NCBI GenBank assembly: GCA_049664225.1
Contig: JBATEX010000030.1
Location: 17,910-81,909 of the forward strand
DNA length: 64,000 nucleotides
Origin: JAUVRX01 sp049664225
GTDB lineage: Bacteria > Acidobacteriota > Thermoanaerobaculia > Multivoradales > JAHEKO01
Reading direction: 5' to 3'
Shown: in pieces, positions 58,540 through 64,000 of the stretch
How the letters are laid out: each line of letters opens with the position of its first letter
How positions within the stretch are numbered: position 1 is the first letter of the stretch
Program-made: the position numbers and the translations under genes
The notes under the pieces: generated by a model
Told to the model about the DNA's origin: nothing
What the model saw: only the letters and a program-made list of their open reading frames with translations
Database searches by the model: none

Positions 58540-59739
58540 TCAGATTCCTTCCAGAACGAGAGCAATTCCCTGCCCCACCCCGATGCACATGGTGCAGAGC
58601 GCCAGCTTCCCTCCATCGCGCTGAAGTTGATCCATCGCGGTCACAGCCAGGCGGGCGCCACTCATGCCGAGCGGGTGGCCCAATGCGATCGCGCCTCCAC
58701 GGGTATTGATCCTCGGGTCGTCATCGGCCAGCCCCAGTTGCCTCGTACAGGTGAGCGCTTGGGCAGAGAAGGCTTCGTTGAGCTCGAGAATGTCGAAATC
58801 GTCCAGCGTCAACTTCAGACGCGCGAGTAGCTTGCGGGTTGCCGGAACTGGTCCGATTCCCATGATCCGAGGCGGTACGCCGGCAACGGCCATGCCGAGA
58901 ATGCGGGCCCTGGGTTCCAGGTTGTGGCGCTTGGCCCCTTCCTCCGAGGCCAGTAGCAGGGCCGCGGCTCCGTCATTGATGCCCGAGGCATTGCCCGCGG
59001 TTACGGTGCCGTCGGGAAACAGCGGTCGCAGCTTGGCGAGTTTTTCGAGCGATGTCTCGCGTGGATGCTCATCCCGGTCGACAATCAGAGGGTCCTGCTT
59101 GCGCCGCGGAACGGTGACCGCGCAGATCTCACCGGCAAGACGACCATCGGCCTGCGCAGAGGCTGCCTTGGTCTGGCTCCAGAACGCGAATCGATCTTGA
59201 TCCTCACGGCTGATGTCGTACTCTTCAGCCAGGTTCTCCGCCGTCTTCGGCATGACATCCGTGCCGTACTGTTCTTGCAGCTTCGGGTTGATGAAGCGCC
59301 ATCCCATGGTGCTGTCGTACATCTCCTGCGTCCGTCCGAAGGCGCCTTCCGCTTTGCCGATGACGAAGGGGGCGCGGGACATGCTTTCCACCCCGCCGGC
59401 GATCATCAGTTCGCCCTCTCCCGTCTTGATGGCGCTGGCGCAGGTACCCACGGCATTGAGTCCAGAGCCACACAGGCGATTGATGGTCGAGGCCGGCACT
59501 TCCTGGGGTAGACCGGCCAGCAGGCTGCTCATGCGAGCCACGTTGCGGTTGTCTTCCCCGGACTGATTGGCACAGCCCAGCATTACATCGTCCAGGGCGT
59601 CCCAGTTGACCCCTGGATTCCGCTCCATCAGTTCCGTCATCGGTATTGCCGCCAGATCGTCTGTCCGGACCGTTGAGAGGGCCCCGCCGTAGCGTCCGAC
59701 GGGCGTTCGAATGCCATCACACAGGAATACATCGGTCAT
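58540..59739 (-). CDS. Thiolase, PcaF-like (3-oxoadipyl-CoA thiolase type)
   Basis: 399 residues. Thiolase catalytic residues: nucleophile Cys in INRLCGSGLNAVG (about residue 90), His in GGAIALGHPLGMSG and Cys in CTMCIGVGQG. The N-terminus (VFLCDGIRTPVGRYGGALS, DDLAAIP, CANQSGEDNRNVARM) is closer to PcaF/PaaJ 3-oxoadipyl-CoA thiolases than to AtoB, as I remember those sequences. It would cleave a 3-oxoacyl-CoA with CoA to acetyl-CoA and a shorter acyl-CoA (succinyl-CoA if the substrate is 3-oxoadipyl-CoA). It lies between the CoA-transferase and the aminotransferase on one transcript. Confidence 0.9.
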   Translation of the reverse strand: MTDVFLCDGIRTPVGRYGGALSTVRTDDLAAIPMTELMERNPGVNWDALDDVMLGCANQSGEDNRNVARMSSLLAGLPQEVPASTINRLCGSGLNAVGTCASAIKTGEGELMIAGGVESMSRAPFVIGKAEGAFGRTQEMYDSTMGWRFINPKLQEQYGTDVMPKTAENLAEEYDISREDQDRFAFWSQTKAASAQADGRLAGEICAVTVPRRKQDPLIVDRDEHPRETSLEKLAKLRPLFPDGTVTAGNASGINDGAAALLLASEEGAKRHNLEPRARILGMAVAGVPPRIMGIGPVPATRKLLARLKLTLDDFDILELNEAFSAQALTCTRQLGLADDDPRINTRGGAIALGHPLGMSGARLAVTAMDQLQRDGGKLALCTMCIGVGQGIALVLEGI

Positions 59740-59782
59740 TTCTCATGTCCTGTTCTCGAGTAGAGGCTCGATACCAGCGCTG

Positions 59783-60427
59783 TCACTTGGCCGGCAGGAT
59801 CGGCGCCCCGGTTTTCTGTTCGACTTCTTCGAAAGTGATGTCCGGCGCCAGCTCGAAGACACGGAACCCATCCACGGTGACGTCGACCACGGCGAGATCG
59901 GTGTAGACCCGCGACACGACCCCGGTCCCGGTCAATGGATAGCTGCACCTTTCGATCAGTTTTGGTTCGCCTGTCTTGGTCGTGTGCTTGGTGATCACGT
60001 AGATGCGTTCGACTCCCTGAACCAGGTCCATAGCGCCGCCTACCGCGGGAATGGCACCTGGCTCTCCGGTCGACCAGTTGGCGAGGTCGCCGTTCTCCGC
60101 CACCTGCATGGTGCCGAGAACACAGACATCGATATGGCCGCCACGAATCATGCTGAAGCTGTCGGCATGGTGGAAATAGGCGGCGCCGGGGACCTCGGTC
60201 ACGTACTTCTTACCGGCGTTCATCAGGTCCAGGTCCCGCTCCTCGTCGGTGGGCGGGGGGCCCATTCCCAGCATGCCGTTCTCGGTGTGGTAGATGAACT
60301 CGCGGCCTTCCGGAACGAACTTGGCGACCAGCTCGGGAATGCCAATTCCCAGATTGACGTACGAGCCGTCGGGGATGTCCTGGGCCGCTCTCGCTGCCAT
60401 CTGCTCTCGGGTCCAACCGTTGCTCAT
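59783..60427 (-). CDS. 3-oxoacid CoA-transferase subunit B, PcaJ-like
   Basis: 214 residues from ATG 60427. Catalytic Glu49 in HTENGMLGMGP, preceded by YVNLGIGIPELVA, then SYFHHAD-like AYFHHADSFSMIRGGHIDVCVLG and GAIPAVGGAMDLVQG. Closest in memory to PcaJ of 3-oxoadipate:succinyl-CoA transferase. Its start overlaps the stop of subunit A by 4 bases (ATGA), giving translational coupling and equal subunit ratio. Transfers CoA from succinyl-CoA to a 3-oxo acid. Confidence 0.92.
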   Translation of the reverse strand: MSNGWTREQMAARAAQDIPDGSYVNLGIGIPELVAKFVPEGREFIYHTENGMLGMGPPPTDEERDLDLMNAGKKYVTEVPGAAYFHHADSFSMIRGGHIDVCVLGTMQVAENGDLANWSTGEPGAIPAVGGAMDLVQGVERIYVITKHTTKTGEPKLIERCSYPLTGTGVVSRVYTDLAVVDVTVDGFRVFELAPDITFEEVEQKTGAPILPAK

Positions 60428-61134
60428 GGGTAACTCCTTCCCGCGGCGATGAGGGTGTCCTCGTGGACCGGCTGAGAGACTTCGACGACGCGATCCACGA
60501 AGATGCCGGGCGTGACGACGTGCTCTGGGTCGATCTCCCCCCGGGCCACCAGCCGCTTCGCCTGCGCGATGGTTGTCGAAGCCGCCATGCACATGAGAGG
60601 GCTGAAATTTCGCGCCGTCTTGTTGTAGGTCAGGTTGCCGAGGGAGTCGGCGACCTCGCACTTGATCAGTGCGAAGTCGGCCTTGAGCCAGCGCTCCATC
60701 ACGAAGGTGCGCCCATCGAAATCCCGCGACTCCTTGTCCTCGGCCAGGATGGTGCCCACCGTGGTCGGGGTGTAGAACGCCGGAATCCCCGCACCCCCCG
60801 AACGAATTCGTTCGGCGAGGGTCCCCTGCGGAACGAGCTCGAGCTCGACCTTGCCTGCCTGGTACATCTTCGGGAAGACCCTGGACTGGCTGGACCGGGG
60901 AAAGGAGCAGATCATCTTGCTGACCTGACCGTTGCCGATCAGCGCCGCCAGCCCCACATCACCGTTGCCGGTGTTGTTGTTGATGACGGTCAGGCCGGTG
61001 GCGCCCTGGTCGATCAGCGCGTGGAGTAGCTCGATCGGGCTACCCGAGGCGCCAAAGCCACCCACCATCACGGTCGCTCCGTCCGGGACATCGGCCACGG
61101 CCGCCGCGACGGAAAGGTAAGTCTTGTCAATCAC
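60424..61134 (-). CDS. 3-oxoacid CoA-transferase subunit A, PcaI-like
   Basis: 236 residues. VMVGGFGASGSPIELLHALI (CoA-binding), NNNTGNGDVGLAALI, ICSFPRSSQS, ELVPQGTLAERIR and NKTARNFSPLMCMAA match PcaI more than acetoacetate-type ScoA in remembered comparisons. It forms the transferase with subunit B encoded immediately downstream. The rpiR gene ends 54 bases upstream on the same strand. Confidence 0.92.
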   Translation of the reverse strand: MIDKTYLSVAAAVADVPDGATVMVGGFGASGSPIELLHALIDQGATGLTVINNNTGNGDVGLAALIGNGQVSKMICSFPRSSQSRVFPKMYQAGKVELELVPQGTLAERIRSGGAGIPAFYTPTTVGTILAEDKESRDFDGRTFVMERWLKADFALIKCEVADSLGNLTYNKTARNFSPLMCMAASTTIAQAKRLVARGEIDPEHVVTPGIFVDRVVEVSQPVHEDTLIAAGRSYP

Positions 61135-61188
61135 CGGTACACCTCCTGGGCTGCGATTCCTGGTTGTCGAATCCTGGGTATTGAATAG

Positions 61189-62031
61189 CTAAAGGAAGAC
61201 CTCTGTCGCTTCCCAAAGCGCCTCGATGCGGTCGATACGGGCAGTCGCCTCGTTCTGGAGATCCCTGGCCACCTGGGAGACGAGCGACTCGGCAATCGCA
61301 ACGACAGGGACCGAGCTGTCGAACGGGCCGATGGCCGGCACCTCGACCTCGCACCAGAGATCGGCCATCTCTACCAGAGGCGAGAGCGGGCTGTCGGTGA
61401 TCGCGACGACGGTGGCACCGGAATCCGCGAGGAAGCGGGCAGCTGTGGCCACGCGGCGGCGGTAGCGAAAGAAGTCGAAGACGATCGCCGCGTCGCCGGG
61501 TCCTGCACTGCTCAGGTCGGTGCCAATCGAGTGCTCGTCGAGCAAACGCACGTTAGGTCGGACGATGGAGAGGCGACTGTGGAACGCATGGGCGCCAGCC
61601 TGCGAGGTCTCTCCGGAAAGGACCCAGACGTTCTCGGCGCGCACGAAGGGTGCTGCGAGGGCCGCCCGCCGTTCGCCCTCGAGCGCTTCGAACACGGAGC
61701 CGATGGCGCTGTCGAGAGCCACCCTGGCCGGCCGGCCGGTCTCGTCATCGTGCCGGATCCGCTCACTCGGGCGGGCGAGACGGCGGGAGAGATCGCGGCG
61801 GACGTTTCGTTGCAGCTGCGTGTAGCCTTCGAAGCCGAGCTTCCTGGCAAAACGCACAACGGACGGGCGACTGGTGCGAACCCGGCCCGCCAGGTCCGAC
61901 ACCGTACCGAAGGCCAGTAGCGTCGGCTCTGCCAGTACGGCTTCCGCAATGCGCCGTTCCGTGGGGGTGAGCTCGCTGCTCACCGCGGCTACCAGGTCTC
62001 TGGTGGAGGTGGGGACTTCCGCGGTGTTCAC
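61189..62031 (-). CDS. RpiR/MurR family regulator (HTH-6 plus SIS domain)
   Basis: 280 residues from GTG 62031. N-terminal helix-turn-helix (LTPTERRIAEAVL, VSDLAGRVRTSRPSVVRFARKLGFEGY) and a C-terminal SIS domain (VWVLSGETSQAGAHAF, DAAIVFDFFRYRRRVATAARF, VVAITDSPLSPL), which normally senses phosphosugars but in several catabolic clusters senses other metabolites. It lies in front of the CoA-transferase genes and divergent from kamA, so it probably controls both. Direct repeats TGTGTTACA lie at its start. Confidence 0.9.
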   Translation of the reverse strand: MNTAEVPTSTRDLVAAVSSELTPTERRIAEAVLAEPTLLAFGTVSDLAGRVRTSRPSVVRFARKLGFEGYTQLQRNVRRDLSRRLARPSERIRHDDETGRPARVALDSAIGSVFEALEGERRAALAAPFVRAENVWVLSGETSQAGAHAFHSRLSIVRPNVRLLDEHSIGTDLSSAGPGDAAIVFDFFRYRRRVATAARFLADSGATVVAITDSPLSPLVEMADLWCEVEVPAIGPFDSSVPVVAIAESLVSQVARDLQNEATARIDRIEALWEATEVFL

Positions 62032-62071
62032 TGTGTTACATTACCACAAGTCAAGAGTACATTGTGTTACA
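62032..62071. promoter_or_regulatory. Two TGTGTTACA direct repeats in the rpiR-kamA intergenic region
   Basis: Identical nonamers at 62032-62040 and 62063-62071, 31 bases apart (about three helical turns), in the 108-base region between the divergent rpiR and kamA genes. They are good candidates for RpiR binding on one face of the helix. Confidence 0.55.
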
Positions 62072-62139
62072 GTATGGGTTGACATCAGTAGCTCCGAAAG
62101 ATGGCATCCCGATAGCGACAGCTAAAGAAGAGGTGTGAA

Positions 62140-63582
62140 ATGGCAACCGACGACAACTACGTTCCGACGCAGCGCGAACAGGCGTTCCTGGACACGATCG
62201 AGAACCCCAAGTACGACCGTCAGATCATCATCGGCTTGAAGCCCTTCTACGAGGACAAGGCGCCGGAGGACATGAAGAGCTTCTACTCTCCGGAGGAAAT
62301 TGCCGCCCTGTCTCGCGTTCACGGAACGGAACGGGACGTGGAGGAGCGCATGCCGGTGAAGATCACCCGGCACTATTTCGAGATTGCCAAGAACAGCAAG
62401 GCGGTACAGAGGATCGTCAAGGCCAGTCCAGACGAGACGCTCAACCTGGCCGGCTCCGAAGACCCCGGCTACCAGATGGATTTCGCTCCGGTGGAGGGAA
62501 TGCTGCACAAGTACGAGATGGGCCTGCTATACGTCGTCTCCACCTGCTCGGCCCACTGCCGGTTCTGCTACCGCGAGGAATTGATCAGCCAGAAGGAGAT
62601 CGAGCGCCAGGACGGCACCGTGGCCAAGAAGGGGCTGGCGAAGATCAAAGCTGTCACCGACTACGTGCGGGCCCACAACGAGATCGTTGCCGCCAACGGT
62701 GGGAAGCACCCGAACACGGGCCGCGAGAAGCTCCGCGAGGTCCTGTTGTCCGGCGGCGATCCGATGGTGCTACCCAATCGGAAAATCGGCGAGTGGCTAG
62801 CCTCTCTCGCAGAAGCCGGAGTGGAAGCGATCCGACTGGGCACCAAGGAACTGGCTTTCCACCCGAAGCGATTCGACGAGGCGTTCCTCGCGATGCTGGA
62901 CAACTTCCACCAGACCTACCCGGATGTCGGTTTCCGGTTGATGATCCACTTCAACCACCCGGACGAGTTCCTGCAAAAGGGGCCTGATGGTGCCTACCTG
63001 ACCAATCCGAACGGTTCGCTCAAGTTCCACGAGGACACCTGGCGGGCCATGCAGGCACTCACCTCCCGGGGTTGGATCCAGATCGAAAACCAGGCGCCGA
63101 TCATCAAGGGAGTCAACGCTGACCCGGAAGCGCTCAGAGTCATGCAACGAGCCCTGTTTCGGGTCGGCGTCGGCAACCACTACTTCTTCTGCGGCAGGGA
63201 CATCGTGGCCTATCGAGCCTTCAACGTCCCGATCGAGACCGTGTGGCAGACCCTTAACGAGTCCCAGAAGGGGCTGTCCGGCGTGGAAACGCATGCCCGC
63301 TTGTCGATCACGCACTACAAGGGCAAGACCGAAGTGGCCGCTGTAACGGACGAGCCGATTCCCGGCATTCCTGGAACCGAGAACGGTGTGGTGATCTTCA
63401 AGATCCTCCGCAACGCACTGGACGCCCCCGACCGCGGCAAGGTCTGCATCGTCGGTCGTAATCCGGACGCCATCTGGTTCGACGACTACGAAGATCGCGT
63501 CATCTTCGACGAGGCCGGACTCTACGACTACGCGCGGGTCGACAAGAAGAAACGAATCGAGGTCGCAGAAGCCACGGGGTAG
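62140..63582 (+). CDS. KamA-family radical SAM 2,3-aminomutase, proposed acidic amino acid substrate
   Basis: 480 residues. Radical SAM/PLP aminomutase: cluster cysteines C136-x3-C140-x2-C143 (CSAHCRFC), Arg145 matching the carboxylate-binding Arg134 of lysine 2,3-aminomutase, and K396 (YKGKTEV) matching PLP Lys337. By manual alignment the lysine side-chain ligand Asp293 is Arg353 here (FFCGRDI) and Asp330 falls at a Ser/Ile, so lysine is probably not the substrate; in glutamate 2,3-aminomutase the first site is basic as well. Extended N-terminus relative to the 416-residue clostridial enzyme. AAGAGG is about 7 bases before the ATG. Family firm, substrate inferred. Confidence 0.88.
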   Translation: MATDDNYVPTQREQAFLDTIENPKYDRQIIIGLKPFYEDKAPEDMKSFYSPEEIAALSRVHGTERDVEERMPVKITRHYFEIAKNSKAVQRIVKASPDETLNLAGSEDPGYQMDFAPVEGMLHKYEMGLLYVVSTCSAHCRFCYREELISQKEIERQDGTVAKKGLAKIKAVTDYVRAHNEIVAANGGKHPNTGREKLREVLLSGGDPMVLPNRKIGEWLASLAEAGVEAIRLGTKELAFHPKRFDEAFLAMLDNFHQTYPDVGFRLMIHFNHPDEFLQKGPDGAYLTNPNGSLKFHEDTWRAMQALTSRGWIQIENQAPIIKGVNADPEALRVMQRALFRVGVGNHYFFCGRDIVAYRAFNVPIETVWQTLNESQKGLSGVETHARLSITHYKGKTEVAAVTDEPIPGIPGTENGVVIFKILRNALDAPDRGKVCIVGRNPDAIWFDDYEDRVIFDEAGLYDYARVDKKKRIEVAEATG

Positions 63583-63586
63583 TCGC

Positions 63587-64000
63587 TTACTGCCGATTCA
63601 GGCTCTTGTCGTACTTGGAGAACTCCAGCCTGAGCTCGGCGTTGAGCTGGGCGTCGGCGGGGCGGTAGCGATTGATGTACTCCCGCAGACCGCCGCCCCC
63701 GTGTGCCGCTTCATACTCTTCGAAATCCTCTCGGAACCAGTCGAAGATCTTCGATAGGGTTGCAGTCCCCGCCACCGCGTCGATCTTGCAGTTGCGCTCC
63801 TCGTTGACGAACTTCGTCATCTCGGCGTCGAGCTGCTCGTCGAGTCGCTGCGGCACGAAAGCCTCGGCGGGCAACTTCGGACACCCCACCGAGGCGCAGT
63901 TGAGGGCGGCGTGGATCCGGGGGTCTTTGAATCCGTCGCGAATGATGTCGTCCTCCAGGGACTTGAGGCTCATCGTCTCGCCATCGACGGTCACCTTCAT
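63587..64000 (-). CDS. DUF547 family protein, 5'-truncated by window edge
   Basis: C-terminal 137 residues of a DUF547 protein; the N-terminus lies beyond base 64000. Recognisable are DPRIHAALNCASVGCPKLPAEA (family core, split here as DPRIHAALNCASVGCP then KLPAEAF) and IFDWFREDFEEYEA. The ATG at the very edge is most likely an internal Met, because family members are usually 250-300 residues with a signal peptide. Convergent with kamA, stops 4 bases apart. Function of the family unknown. Confidence 0.82.
   Translation of the reverse strand: MKVTVDGETMSLKSLEDDIIRDGFKDPRIHAALNCASVGCPKLPAEAFVPQRLDEQLDAEMTKFVNEERNCKIDAVAGTATLSKIFDWFREDFEEYEAAHGGGGLREYINRYRPADAQLNAELRLEFSKYDKSLNRQ

Overview
The window is high-GC bacterial chromosome with dense, mostly uninterrupted housekeeping and metabolic genes. 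Two features point to Acidobacteriota, perhaps the Thermoanaerobaculia side of that phylum: a FtsX/MacB-type permease of the 'acidobacterial duplicated orphan permease' kind (28560-31091), and two exported proteins ending in the tail FTDGFESGDVSAWSSSQP (1573-3330, 3877-5604). This is family-based inference; no rRNA is present. A glycyl radical enzyme, a radical-SAM aminomutase and an oxygen-independent type of ergothioneine synthase suggest a facultatively or strictly anaerobic lifestyle.

Layout. 1-7 kb: a truncated STAND-like ATPase, then a duplicated convergent module (STAS gene facing an exported GFESGD-tail protein, twice) and a lipoprotein. 7-18 kb: typA, trxC, clpB, then egtD translationally coupled to a molybdopterin oxidoreductase-cysteine desulfurase fusion, which together look like a complete ergothioneine pathway. 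18-23 kb: minus-strand metal-uptake operon (small exported protein, His-rich outer-membrane porin, ZnuA-like binding protein, ZnuB-like permease with an extra C-terminal domain), without an ATPase gene. 23-27 kb: GntR regulator, glycyl radical activase and a HypD-type trans-4-hydroxy-L-proline dehydratase. 27-37 kb: beta/gamma-crystallin-like repeat protein, ADOP permease, RRM RNA-binding protein with an apparent AUC start, FKBP isomerase, tandem retropepsin-like protein, and a lyase-like barrel fused to two membrane helices next to a second two-helix membrane protein and an Nramp-like transporter. 37-42 kb: Rrf2 regulator, RidA, DAHP synthase, DUF819 protein. 42-55 kb: nucleotide genes (comEB, cmk, purS-purS-purL fusion, purQ), a DUF885 metallopeptidase-like protein, then tkt-gltX-glnS. 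55-57 kb: tRNA-Ser(GCU), a tandem Usp protein, tRNA-Gln(CUG).

57-63.6 kb holds the most interesting gene set: a KamA-family 2,3-aminomutase divergent from an RpiR regulator, PcaI/PcaJ-like CoA-transferase subunits, a PcaF-like thiolase and a class III aminotransferase. In order they would turn an alpha-amino acid into a beta-amino acid, a 3-oxo acid, a 3-oxoacyl-CoA and finally acetyl-CoA plus an acyl-CoA. The aminomutase appears to have lost the Asp residues that bind lysine's side-chain amine and carries Arg at one of those places, so an acidic substrate such as 2-aminoadipate or glutamate is proposed.

Intergenic spaces carry several interspersed repeat families. One (unit of about 50 bp, consensus around TGAGGCGTCCG...CCGGCCGGTCTTTGAGGGCTTGGGG) occurs at six places, each time just 3' of a gene and in the same orientation as that gene, once supplying the stop codon of purQ.
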